64,000 nt of DNA from a virus: positions 20,662 through 84,661 of IMG/VR virus record IMGVR_UViG_3300020056_002272. One strand, given 5' to 3'. Made by a program: the position numbers and the translations under genes. Shown one piece after another: positions 21,138-29,476 of this stretch (position 1 is its first letter; every line of letters begins with the position of its first letter). Below the pieces are notes generated by a model. The model ran no database searches. It was not told the origin of the DNA and was given only the letters and a program-made list of their open reading frames with translations.

Positions 21138-21964
21138 GCAAAGGCGTATTACTGTTTGCATTCAATAATGATAGTCTAAATTATTTAAATCAAGCTAGGC
21201 ATGCTGCAGAGCGTATTAGCAAATTTATGGATTTGCCAACCAGTATTGTAACCGATGAAAAAGTAAACATAGAACAATATCCTCATTTTGACAAAATTAT
21301 TGAAGTAAAAAATGCAGCTATAAACAATACAAGAAAATATAATGATGGATCGTTATATAGTAAATCTTTAAATTTTCGTAATTTTGGTAGAGAGCATAGT
21401 TACCGTTTGTCTCCATATAAAGAAACTATTGTTATGGATACAGATTTTGTAATTTGCAATAACAAACTTAATAATTGTTTTTTGCAGCAAAATGATTTTT
21501 TACTTTACAAAAATTCTAGTCATGTTGGACATAGAAAAAATATTTACGAATTTGAACATATTAGCGATACTAGCATTGATTTTTATTGGGCAACTGTTTT
21601 TTTCTTTAGAAAAACAAAGCTGAATGAGATATTTTTTAATTTAGTTAGCCATATAAGAGAAAATTACATACACTACAGAAATGTATATCAATTTAAAAAC
21701 ACCATGTATAGAAATGATTTTGCATTTAGTATAGCTATTCATATCATGAACGGATTTCAAAAAGGAAATTTCGCAGCAGAACTTCCCGGAAAAAACTTTT
21801 TCAGTTTAGACAAAGACATTCTTACACGTATTACAAATGATATAGTGTATATGTTAGTAGAAAAAGAAAACAGCTTAGGCGAGTATACACCAGTAAAACT
21901 TAGTGGAAGTAATATACATATTATGAACAAATTTAGCTTGGAGCGTGTAATTAATGGCAACTAA
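21134..21964 (+). CDS. Glycosyltransferase-like protein (GT-A fold, DTD motif)
   Basis: 276 residues. The N-terminal strand (GVLLFAFNN) and the segment YKETIVMDTDFVI, with a D102-T-D104 metal/nucleotide-sugar binding motif after a hydrophobic strand, resemble GT-A glycosyltransferases of the GT8-like type. There is no signal peptide or membrane helix. It overlaps the preceding gene by 4 bases and the next by 11 bases. The next gene has the same fold, so the two probably act in one pathway. Donor and acceptor cannot be read. The nearby fibre genes make virion or host-surface glycosylation plausible. Confidence 0.65.
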   Translation: MSKGVLLFAFNNDSLNYLNQARHAAERISKFMDLPTSIVTDEKVNIEQYPHFDKIIEVKNAAINNTRKYNDGSLYSKSLNFRNFGREHSYRLSPYKETIVMDTDFVICNNKLNNCFLQQNDFLLYKNSSHVGHRKNIYEFEHISDTSIDFYWATVFFFRKTKLNEIFFNLVSHIRENYIHYRNVYQFKNTMYRNDFAFSIAIHIMNGFQKGNFAAELPGKNFFSLDKDILTRITNDIVYMLVEKENSLGEYTPVKLSGSNIHIMNKFSLERVINGN

Positions 21965-22802
21965 AAATTTTACAATGCTAGCACAAAACAATGCTAATAA
22001 TTATGTTTTACAGGCGTGCCTTTCTGCAATGAGTATACATGCCTCTAACAAAGATGTTAGTATATGTTTAATAACAAATGATCCAGTCCCGTCTAAATAT
22101 AAAAAATTATTTGATCATATAGTTGAAATACCTTGGGGAGATCATGCAGAGCACGAGGATTGGAAAATAAGCAATCGTTGGAAAATATATCATGCAATAC
22201 CTTATGACGAAACTGTTGTAATTGATACAGATATGCTTGTGTTACAAGATATATCCAGCTGGTTTGATTTTTTGCAAAACTATGATTTATTTTACACTAG
22301 TAAGGTTTATTCATACAGAGGTGAGCTTGTCGACGATACAGTGTATAGACAAGCGTTTAATAAATTCAATTTACCAAACTTATATTCGGGATTTCATTAT
22401 TTCAAAAAAAGCAACTTAGCACATGAATTTTATACATGGCTTGAAATGATAACAAATAATTGGCAGCAATTTTATAAAGCTCATGCCGGCGGTAAAATTT
22501 ATCAAAAAGTTTGTAGTATGGATGTAAGTGCTGCTATTGCAGCAAAAATAATGAATATAGAAAACAAAATTACAAATTCTAATGTAAAATATCCTAGTTT
22601 TACACATATGAAACCTCGTATACAAAATTGGAAAACATATGTTTCTGATAGATGGCAAGATAGAGTTGAACCATATTTAAGTGACGATCTTACAATCAAG
22701 ATTGGTAACTATACACAAACTGGCATTCTACACTACACTGAAAAAGATTTTGTAAGTGAGGAAATTATTCAAGCCTATGAAAAGCATTTAGGAATAAGTT
22801 GA
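21954..22802 (+). CDS. Glycosyltransferase-like protein (GT8-like, DTD motif)
   Basis: 282 residues. It begins with a short strand (FTMLAQNNAN) and helix, then ISICLITNDP-like Rossmann segments and YDETVVIDTDMLVL with D91-T-D93. This is the classic DxD region of GT8-type enzymes, which transfer sugars from UDP- or related donors with retention. Late histidine segments (SFTHMKP, ILHYTEKDF) resemble the second metal-ligand region of GT8 enzymes. It is translationally coupled to the genes on either side. It is a clearer glycosyltransferase than its upstream neighbour. Confidence 0.75.
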   Translation: MATKNFTMLAQNNANNYVLQACLSAMSIHASNKDVSICLITNDPVPSKYKKLFDHIVEIPWGDHAEHEDWKISNRWKIYHAIPYDETVVIDTDMLVLQDISSWFDFLQNYDLFYTSKVYSYRGELVDDTVYRQAFNKFNLPNLYSGFHYFKKSNLAHEFYTWLEMITNNWQQFYKAHAGGKIYQKVCSMDVSAAIAAKIMNIENKITNSNVKYPSFTHMKPRIQNWKTYVSDRWQDRVEPYLSDDLTIKIGNYTQTGILHYTEKDFVSEEIIQAYEKHLGIS

Positions 22803-23365
22803 TGGAAACAGTAAGCATTGTGACTAAAAGATTTATAGTATACGATAACAACGGAACTATTTTATCAATACAGAATTCCGAAGATAAAAATAATAACAAT
22901 CTGGTAGTAGATTTAAAAGAAGTCACTAAGTTCTTAGATGGGTCAGATAGCTTTACAAAATACAGAGTTGAATATGATTTTATAGAAAAAGTTTTTAGAT
23001 TAGTTAGTATGAAGCAATATCAAGAAACCTTTATGCGCGAATCTTTTTTGTATAAAATTCCTACTATAGGAAATGAAAACCCGGATATAAAAGTAATTCA
23101 AGATAATGTAAATTTATGTTGGAAATTAGAAATTGATCCAGAACTTCCTCTTGAATTACAAGGAAAATCTATTAACATTGATCCAAAAACACAATTCTAT
23201 AGTGTAACAAAAAAGAATGATCCTAATGTTTTGTATACTATTCTAAATTTTGACGACTCTTTAGAAATACCGTTTGATTCTAATTTTCAATTTGACAACA
23301 AACAGGTAAGTGTTTATACTATGCGTAAGTTTAATCTATACAAACACGAGGTAATAAATGACTAA
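22802..23365 (+). CDS. Protein of unknown function in glycosyltransferase operon
   Basis: 187 residues. The ATG at 22802 sits in a TGATG overlap with the previous stop, so it is preferred to the in-frame TTG three bases earlier. The sequence alternates short strands and charged turns with no cysteine cluster, membrane segment or known motif. It overlaps the next gene by 8 bases. Tight coupling on both sides argues that it works with the glycosyltransferases. Confidence 0.65.
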   Translation: METVSIVTKRFIVYDNNGTILSIQNSEDKNNNNLVVDLKEVTKFLDGSDSFTKYRVEYDFIEKVFRLVSMKQYQETFMRESFLYKIPTIGNENPDIKVIQDNVNLCWKLEIDPELPLELQGKSINIDPKTQFYSVTKKNDPNVLYTILNFDDSLEIPFDSNFQFDNKQVSVYTMRKFNLYKHEVIND

Positions 23366-24278
23366 CACATTCCGTGTAATTGACTACGATATCATTTATT
23401 TAAGCTACGACGAGCCTAACGCTGAGCAAAACTATGCAGATTTGTGCAAAAAAGTTCCGTGGGCCGAACGTATTCACGGCGTAAAAGGCAGCGATAGCGC
23501 CCATAAAGCAGCCGCTGAAAAATCTACAACCGATAGATTTATTACAATTGATGGTGATAACCGTATACATGATTCTTTTTTGACACAGTCGATTGATTTT
23601 GACGAAAATACAGATTTAAGTAACAAAGTTATAAGTTGGACAGCTGATAATATTATTAATGGTTTGCAATACGGTAATGGAGGTATAAAATGCTGGCCGA
23701 AACAGCATGTGTTAAATATGCGCACACACGAAAACGCACCCGATGACAATCCACATGCACAAGTTGATTTTTGTTGGGATACCGAATATGTCCAAATGAA
23801 TGGAACCTTTAGCACTATATATAATAATGCAACACCGCATCAAGCATGGCGTGCCGGTTTCCGGGAAGGTGTAAAAATGGCACTAGATCGAGGTATGCGT
23901 GTTGATGTAGAAGACTTTTACAAAAATCATTGGAAAAACCTGCATCGTTTATACATCTGGCTTATGGTAGGTGCTGATGTTGAAAACGGACGTTGGGCTA
24001 TATACGGAGCGAGAGAAGGTTTGTATAAAACAATGTGCACCGATTGGGATTTTGTAAATGTGCGTGACTTTGACTGGTTAAACACCTTTTGGGATGGCAA
24101 AGATCTTAATGAAGATCAAATGGAAGAAGAAACAATAGAGCTTGGTTATAAATTAATAGAAGAGCTGGATTTGCCTATCGCTGCTGAATCATTAAATGCT
24201 AATCAAAGTGCTTTCTTTAAAACTGTCTATCAAAATCCAGCTCGAGACAATAGCAAAAAGTTTTTAGATAGAGAGTAA
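23358..24278 (+). CDS. Glycosyltransferase-like protein, marine-phage type (DGD motif)
   Basis: 306 residues. YDIIYLSYDEPNAEQN at 10-25 followed by a helix and FITIDGDN (D65-G-D67) matches a GT-A nucleotide-sugar fold. The same domain forms the C-terminal half of the protein at 29477-31126 (ISYQEPNADEN and VDGDA, plus a shared NGLxYGxGGxKxxPKQ segment), so the two are paralogues. No membrane segment. It lies between two coupled genes and just before a radical SAM gene. Substrate unknown. Confidence 0.65.
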   Translation: MTNTFRVIDYDIIYLSYDEPNAEQNYADLCKKVPWAERIHGVKGSDSAHKAAAEKSTTDRFITIDGDNRIHDSFLTQSIDFDENTDLSNKVISWTADNIINGLQYGNGGIKCWPKQHVLNMRTHENAPDDNPHAQVDFCWDTEYVQMNGTFSTIYNNATPHQAWRAGFREGVKMALDRGMRVDVEDFYKNHWKNLHRLYIWLMVGADVENGRWAIYGAREGLYKTMCTDWDFVNVRDFDWLNTFWDGKDLNEDQMEEETIELGYKLIEELDLPIAAESLNANQSAFFKTVYQNPARDNSKKFLDRE

Positions 24279-24281
24279 AAA

Positions 24282-25655
24282 ATGAAACGTAGCGAAAGCG
24301 AAGAAATAAAGCGCATTGATGGTATAACAAAAGAAATATCACCTACGTTTTGTTTTGCAAAATGGTATCATGCCAACATATATTTTCAAACAGGTGAAAC
24401 ACATAGTTGTTATCACCCTGCTCCCCATAAGATTGATATCGAAGCATTAAAAGATAATCCTAGTGCAATTCACAATACAGCACAAAAGAAAGAAGAACGT
24501 GCTGCTATGTTACGTGGAGAACAACCAAAAGGCTGTCAGTATTGTTGGAATATAGAAAATATGGGAGCTGATTACATAAGCGATAGAAAACAACGCAATC
24601 AAAGTATATTTTTTAAAGACAGATTAGCAGCAGTAAAAGAAGGCGGTGCCGAATTTGATGTAAATCCTGAATATTTAGAAGTGTCGTTTGGCAACGAGTG
24701 TAACTTTCGTTGCGGATACTGCCATCCAAAAGCCAGCAGCAGATATTATCAAGAAATAAAACAACACGGCCCATATGATATGGTAAAAAATCATAGATGT
24801 GACATTGATTGGTTTAACATTTACCCAGAAGAAAACAATCCATATTTAGAAGCATTTTGGCGGTGGTGGCCCGAATTAAGTAAAGAACTTACCATTTTAC
24901 GTATTACAGGCGGCGAACCTACTATACAACAAAGCACTTATAGATTATTTGACATGCTGGATGCAGATCCTAAGCCAGACTTAGAACTTAATTGTAACAG
25001 CAACTTAGGTGGCAAACCAAAACAGTTAGAAAAGTTTACAAACCGTGTAAACGACTTGTTGACAAACAACAAGATTAGACGATTCAAAATGTTTACAAGT
25101 ATTGACACTTGGGGCAAACGTGCAGAGTATATACGTGACGGATTAGACATTGAAGTGTTTGAGCGTAATTTAGATTACTTTATGCGAAACACCAATGCTC
25201 CTATGACACTTATGATTACATTTAATATCTTTAGCGTCACTACATTTCGCACACTACTAGAAAAGATACTTGAATGGCGTGGAAAGTATAACGATATAGA
25301 AACATATCGTTGGCAGCGGTTAGGATTTGACACGCCTTATCTGAAAGAACCACTACAATACGATATCAACATATTGCCAAAAAGTTACATGACTTACATG
25401 CAAGACCATTTACAGTTTATTAAAGAAAATGTCGATGATAGTCGTAAAGATGCATTTAGCACTATTGAGTATGAAAAGTTTCGACGTGTAGTAGATTATA
25501 TGGAGACTACAGAATATCCATTACACAAAATTATACAAGGCAGAACAGATTTTTATAAATTTTTTACTGAACAAGATAAACGCCGTGGTAATAATTTTTC
25601 CACAGCGTTTCCTGAAATGTTTGAATTTTTTAAACTTTGTAAAGAATACACTTAA
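24282..25655 (+). CDS. Radical SAM protein, class A (N-terminal cysteine-rich twitch/SPASM-like domain)
   Basis: 457 residues. A cysteine-rich N-terminal domain (FCFAKW, HSCYHP, GCQYCWN near residues 23-89) precedes the radical SAM core with CNFRCGYC (C140, C144, C147), which binds the [4Fe-4S]-SAM cluster. TGGEPT near 209 is the usual SAM-contacting GGE motif. The extra cysteines probably hold an auxiliary cluster, as in SPASM/twitch enzymes that modify peptides or small molecules. Paralogues of the same class lie at 33432, 35771 and 41716. It ends in a 4-base convergent overlap with the minus-strand gene after it. Reaction unknown. Confidence 0.85.
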   Translation: MKRSESEEIKRIDGITKEISPTFCFAKWYHANIYFQTGETHSCYHPAPHKIDIEALKDNPSAIHNTAQKKEERAAMLRGEQPKGCQYCWNIENMGADYISDRKQRNQSIFFKDRLAAVKEGGAEFDVNPEYLEVSFGNECNFRCGYCHPKASSRYYQEIKQHGPYDMVKNHRCDIDWFNIYPEENNPYLEAFWRWWPELSKELTILRITGGEPTIQQSTYRLFDMLDADPKPDLELNCNSNLGGKPKQLEKFTNRVNDLLTNNKIRRFKMFTSIDTWGKRAEYIRDGLDIEVFERNLDYFMRNTNAPMTLMITFNIFSVTTFRTLLEKILEWRGKYNDIETYRWQRLGFDTPYLKEPLQYDINILPKSYMTYMQDHLQFIKENVDDSRKDAFSTIEYEKFRRVVDYMETTEYPLHKIIQGRTDFYKFFTEQDKRRGNNFSTAFPEMFEFFKLCKEYT

Positions 25656-26257
25656 AGATTCAGAGGAAGTGCAGCTTCTGCCTCAGGCCAACGCTCATCT
25701 TCCATTTCTTTGTAATATGCGTCAACTTTAAATTTCCAAAAACTTTGAAACGTTCCTCTGTATTCTAATTCGATAGGATCTTCTAAAAAGCCTTGTTTTC
25801 GCCATTCTGGTGCCCATCGTGTATGCACTGCTCTTTGTTTAGCTATAGGACTTGCATGAGTGCTTATGTATAAGGGATTATCTCTGCCACAGTGTTCTAT
25901 ACATGCCGGAATTAAAAATTGAGCACTAGGATGGTCATGCGGCCTAGGAGCATTTCTAAGATTTCGCATTGAAGTGTGCAAACGATCACCTTGCACAAGA
26001 TGTGATAATACACAGATTCTTGCGCCTATACGGTAAGAATTTTTTCCTAATATTTCTAACCCTTTTAATCTATGACTTACTACTGTTCCTATTATATTGT
26101 TATTGTTGTAAAGCAAGAAAAGTGTTGCTTCTTCCTCGTTTTTTAAGGCAGAAAGCAACATGTTAGGATCACTATTATTGTAGTATCTTTTCTTTTCTGC
26201 TTCTGCCATAAAGTTTGTTAAATCTTGCGAGCCGTCATAGGTTTCAATTTTCCACAT
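25652..26257 (-). CDS. GNAT-like acetyltransferase domain protein (tentative)
   Basis: 201 residues. The segment ATLFLLYNNNNIIGTVVSHRL followed by YRIGARICVLSHL resembles the beta4-alpha3 core of GNAT N-acyltransferases, but the Q/RxxGxG/A acetyl-CoA loop is not clear. An AAGGAA ribosome site precedes the ATG. The stop overlaps the end of the convergent radical SAM gene, and the start overlaps the end of the TauD-like gene upstream, with which it forms a minus-strand operon. If it is a GNAT it would acylate an amine on a metabolite, glycan or protein. Confidence 0.5.
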   Translation of the reverse strand: MWKIETYDGSQDLTNFMAEAEKKRYYNNSDPNMLLSALKNEEEATLFLLYNNNNIIGTVVSHRLKGLEILGKNSYRIGARICVLSHLVQGDRLHTSMRNLRNAPRPHDHPSAQFLIPACIEHCGRDNPLYISTHASPIAKQRAVHTRWAPEWRKQGFLEDPIELEYRGTFQSFWKFKVDAYYKEMEDERWPEAEAALPLNL

Positions 26258-27326
26258 AATTTTCCTTTAGGGGTAATTTAAATTCTTTGTTTTGCATTGC
26301 ATTTACAACAAATGTAATACGGTCTATATAACTGTCGATAAAAGGCTGTTGCAAATAAGGCATCCAAGGATCCTCTTGCAAATGTGTGTAATCGTATTGA
26401 TAACGTAAACACAATCTATTATCGGTGCTGCCTAAGCGTCTATGCTGTGTAATGCTATTATCAAACAAACACAAATCGCCGTCTTGCTGATACCAATGGT
26501 CGTAAATATATTCATCTACTTCCAGTTCGTTTTTTATTTTTTCAAGCACTTTACGAGCTTCGTTATCGCTCATGCCTTTGATACCTGTAACGGTATTAAA
26601 ACTGTAATGTAACCCTTTGTGTCCACCTGGACTGCGTATTACCATAGGTATTTCTGCATCTGGGTCTGGAGCCATGTTTTTATACATCAAGTTATCTTGA
26701 GCACTGTTTAATCCAGGATTAATTTTACCTGGAGTAAAGTTATGCAACACAACCATTTCGTCTAATTCGCTGCGAAAACTTTCACTTACATTTTGATAGT
26801 AATCTACAGTTGTCAAAAATCCAGTTGCACTTGCAGTGGTGCCTTCCATGCCCAAAAGAGCAACGCCTGGAGCAAATGCAATGTTACCGCTTTCGTTGCT
26901 GTGCCATAATAATTCTCCTTCTGCAAACATGCCTATAGGATTACCGTATTCATCCTTTTTACCGCTAACACGTATAATGTTACCCATGTCCTGTCCCACA
27001 CCTTCTCTAACACGGAAGAATCCCCATATACTGTTACGATCGTCTTCGCTTACATCAGGATGTGTCATAATACTATCTAGCTTGCCATTCCACCATGGAT
27101 ACTTTTGAAAAAGCAAACCCCAAAAGGTCATACGATCCTTGCCCCATTTTCTCATCCATTTATAATAGTTGTTTTTGTCAAGATTGGCTCCTCGTATGAT
27201 AGTAACCATTTCTTGTAGATGTATTTTACCTATTTCCATCCACTGATCATCTGACATATTATTAAAGTCAACATCGTCTATGTATACGCCAAAACTTCCG
27301 CATCCTGGTATTTTACTTATTCTCAT
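26244..27326 (-). CDS. TauD/TfdA-like oxygenase with altered metal triad
   Basis: 360 residues with an AGGAGAG ribosome site. The overall pattern fits the TauD/TfdA Fe(II)/2-oxoglutarate family: LLWHSNESGN near 139-148, a late QHRRLG at 294-299 and NRLCLRYQYD supplying the distal His and Arg. In ordinary members the first motif is HxD; here it reads H142-S-N144, so the carboxylate ligand is replaced by Asn, checked on the DNA. The following Glu might substitute, or the enzyme may use another chemistry or be inactive. Members hydroxylate, halogenate or desaturate small molecules. It is the middle gene of a minus-strand operon. Confidence 0.65.
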   Translation of the reverse strand: MRISKIPGCGSFGVYIDDVDFNNMSDDQWMEIGKIHLQEMVTIIRGANLDKNNYYKWMRKWGKDRMTFWGLLFQKYPWWNGKLDSIMTHPDVSEDDRNSIWGFFRVREGVGQDMGNIIRVSGKKDEYGNPIGMFAEGELLWHSNESGNIAFAPGVALLGMEGTTASATGFLTTVDYYQNVSESFRSELDEMVVLHNFTPGKINPGLNSAQDNLMYKNMAPDPDAEIPMVIRSPGGHKGLHYSFNTVTGIKGMSDNEARKVLEKIKNELEVDEYIYDHWYQQDGDLCLFDNSITQHRRLGSTDNRLCLRYQYDYTHLQEDPWMPYLQQPFIDSYIDRITFVVNAMQNKEFKLPLKENYVEN

Positions 27327-27969
27327 TTAATCTCTCCTTTGTCCTGATCAGCCATTTGAAATAATATTCTAGTTGTTTTTCATTACGTGGCCCGTCTAGC
27401 AATTCTATAGAACCTATGTAATTATCTGGATTAAAGAAGTCTGCGATATCTATTGAGTAATCTGCTTCGGGTGTAAAGTTAACAGGAACCAACTTATCCC
27501 ATTTTTCTCTATTTGTATAATAACGTGTGTTAAATCCAATATTATACTTTTCCATATCTGTTTCGTTTGTTAGACCAGAATAATATGTAATGACATTTTC
27601 TAATAATAAATTTCTCATTACAGGCTTGTAAGTTATGCCTACAGTTTTTGCATAATCTCCAAAATGCTTTTTTATTATGCGGGCTTGTTTACTTTTAAAA
27701 TTTCCTATCCAAATCTTTTTATCTGATTTTTCTAATAATGACTCGATTTCGCCTAAGCGGTCAGTCCAATCTATATCTCTAAATGTCATTGGATTATTGT
27801 CTGTAAAATCTAATACATATTGTTCGTGATTATTATGTATTAGATGCCCGGTGCTAGTTATGTCAGGAGTGCATGGCTGCACCCAATCATCACTCCAACC
27901 TGCTAGTGTGTTTATGAAAACATCGCAAATTGTTCCGTAAGGGCATATGCCAAAATAAAGTTTACTCAT
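27313..27969 (-). CDS. Protein of unknown function
   Basis: 218 residues, beginning MSKLYFGICPYGTICD. It has no membrane segment, no cysteine cluster and no nucleotide-binding motif that I recognise. It is the first gene of a three-gene minus-strand operon with the TauD-like and GNAT-like genes, overlapping the TauD-like gene by 14 bases. A sigma-70-like promoter (27988-28016) and an AAGGAT ribosome site precede it. Operon membership suggests a tailoring-pathway role. Confidence 0.65.
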   Translation of the reverse strand: MSKLYFGICPYGTICDVFINTLAGWSDDWVQPCTPDITSTGHLIHNNHEQYVLDFTDNNPMTFRDIDWTDRLGEIESLLEKSDKKIWIGNFKSKQARIIKKHFGDYAKTVGITYKPVMRNLLLENVITYYSGLTNETDMEKYNIGFNTRYYTNREKWDKLVPVNFTPEADYSIDIADFFNPDNYIGSIELLDGPRNEKQLEYYFKWLIRTKERLNENK

Positions 27970-27987
27970 TGTTGATCCTTTTTATTC

Positions 27988-28016
27988 AGTATAGCATAAA
28001 AAAGATATATAAGCAA
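27988..28016 (-). promoter_or_regulatory. Sigma-70-like promoter TTGCTT-N17-TATACT
   Basis: On the minus strand, TTGCTT (28011-28016) and TATACT (27988-27993) are separated by exactly 17 bases. They lie before the gene starting at 27969. The -10 matches 5 of 6 positions and the -35 only 3 of 6, so this is weaker than the four perfect promoters in the window. Confidence 0.5.
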
Positions 28017-28021
28017 CCTTT

Positions 28022-29401
28022 TTAGTGTAAATCAACCCATTCTATGCCAGTAAATCCCTGGAATTTTGAACTATTTACATTAAAAATTATCATTCCTGGC
28101 TCTGCTGCCATGCCGTCTCTTTGAGCAAATGTTGTTCCTTGTGCTTTAAAAATAGGAACTTCTAATACCCCGTCTGAACCAAAAACCAATCTATTTTCAT
28201 CAGTGAAACTAGGTATTTTATTGCCGTCACTTAAACTAATGCCAAATTTGCTAGGTATATATGGGTTGTCTTGGTTATGAGGTTTTGTAGAATCTACATA
28301 TACACCAAAAGCACCGCCTAGTTTTGTGTTAATACCATCATATCCGTTTGCTCCAAACACTGCTAATCCGTCATTGCCTGCAACTGGTTGCGGCGCATCC
28401 AAATATCCTTTGTGCGCATTTATATGTATCATAGCCTCATGCTGTTTTGTTTGCAAGTTAAATACAATATTTTTGCCAGTAACAGTCAATTCTTCATAAC
28501 CGTATTCGCCTATTTGTATCCAATTGTTTGTAGCAAGTAGATTAGTCTTGTTTTCTCCAGTTAGCATTATTTGGTTTAAACTATTACATACTTCACCTTG
28601 CAGTTTGCCTTTAAACGTAGCTTTATGATCTATTGTTTCAAGGGTGTTAATTTCAACTACTGTGGTGCCATCTGGATGAACAATATCTCCAAATATTTTT
28701 GCAGTCTGTGCCGCTACATCAATGATAGGTGTGCCGTCTTTTTGATCAGGATGAACTATACCTCCAATCCAAACAGGCTCGTCGTTTATGATAGCAGTAA
28801 GAGGAACGCCTTCTTCCCTATACAGAAATCCTTCTACATCGCCTATCATCTTACCATTGTGGATACCATGACTATCACCGATTAAATTACCATGAACTGT
28901 TCCTACAACATCGGCCTCTACACTACCTGTTATTACGCCCTGGAATGTTCCGCTAAAGTCGCCTTGCAGATGATTCCCTTCGGCTAAACTGCCATAAAAA
29001 TCTCCGTATAGATCGCCTTCAATACGTGCTGCGTATATTGAATAGTTCTCAATGTCAACTATCAAATCGCCAGCACTTCCTAGTATATTACCCTTTACAT
29101 CCCCGTGGATCAACCCTAGATGACTATCGACTAATATACTATCGTCAATGCCAATGACATCTCCTTTAAGATTTATTTCTGCTAATTTACCATCTATATC
29201 GATTATAGTGTCTGCAGATGCATTTTCAATGTTACCTATAAGAGGACCGTATAATTTACCCTCGCCTGTATCTACCATGACAAGTCCATCTACAGATACT
29301 ACATCTCCGCGTATTTGACTAGACCAACTATCAACAATAATGCTGCTATCGGCACCTACTATGTCAATTCTATATGCATCTCCTGGGGTAAAATCGGTCA
29401 T
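28022..29401 (-). CDS. Repeat-rich tail fibre-like structural protein
   Basis: About 459 residues. The ATG at 29401 follows an AGGAGA ribosome site, so it is preferred to the in-frame ATG at 29419. Roughly residues 10-190 are degenerate tandem repeats of about 30 residues with pattern GDVxGxDxSIxVDxxxGxIxGD, as in beta-solenoid fibre shafts. The last 30 residues (RDGMAAEPGMIIFN ... GIEWVDLH) match the C-terminal motif of the fibre at 51917-53782 (NGDMIYN ... GSWVRLD). It stands apart from the main tail module, on the opposite strand inside the biosynthetic region. A late-like box lies at 29421-29428. Confidence 0.78.
   Translation of the reverse strand: MTDFTPGDAYRIDIVGADSSIIVDSWSSQIRGDVVSVDGLVMVDTGEGKLYGPLIGNIENASADTIIDIDGKLAEINLKGDVIGIDDSILVDSHLGLIHGDVKGNILGSAGDLIVDIENYSIYAARIEGDLYGDFYGSLAEGNHLQGDFSGTFQGVITGSVEADVVGTVHGNLIGDSHGIHNGKMIGDVEGFLYREEGVPLTAIINDEPVWIGGIVHPDQKDGTPIIDVAAQTAKIFGDIVHPDGTTVVEINTLETIDHKATFKGKLQGEVCNSLNQIMLTGENKTNLLATNNWIQIGEYGYEELTVTGKNIVFNLQTKQHEAMIHINAHKGYLDAPQPVAGNDGLAVFGANGYDGINTKLGGAFGVYVDSTKPHNQDNPYIPSKFGISLSDGNKIPSFTDENRLVFGSDGVLEVPIFKAQGTTFAQRDGMAAEPGMIIFNVNSSKFQGFTGIEWVDLH
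28830..29375 (-). repeat. Degenerate ~30-residue coding repeats
   Basis: About five or six tandem units in the first part of the fibre protein, each with a VD or ID pair and a GD/GN turn (for example SSIIVD, GLVMVD, DTIIDID, DSILVD, DLIVDI). The ADDSTILVD segment of the fibre at 51917-53782 has the same pattern. The units are visible in protein sequence and not obvious in DNA. Confidence 0.6.
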
Positions 29402-29420
29402 TTTTATTCTCCTGTGCATA

Positions 29421-29428
29421 TATTTATC
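29421..29428 (-). promoter_or_regulatory. T4-late-like promoter box GATAAATA (minus strand)
   Basis: The plus strand reads TATTTATC. The box lies 20 bases upstream of the minus-strand fibre ATG at 29401. It shares the short divergent region with the sigma-70-type promoter that points the other way. Confidence 0.5.
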
Positions 29429-29440
29429 ATATTTCGAATC

Positions 29441-29469
29441 TTGACAAGAATAATATTTTCTACTATAAT
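29441..29469 (+). promoter_or_regulatory. Sigma-70-type promoter TTGACA-N17-TATAAT, leaderless context
   Basis: Perfect -35 (29441-29446), 17-base spacer and perfect -10 (29464-29469). The first in-frame ATG after it is at 29477, so the expected transcription start (about 29476) falls on the start codon and leaves no room for a ribosome site. Confidence 0.8.
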
Positions 29470-29476
29470 TACTAAT

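Noticed and set aside
20759-29469. Possible DNA-modifying role for the 7-deazaguanine genes with a transglycosylase in this island
   Set aside because: No protein in the window shows a tRNA-guanine-transglycosylase-like or DpdA-like motif set, so DNA insertion of preQ0 is not supported here.
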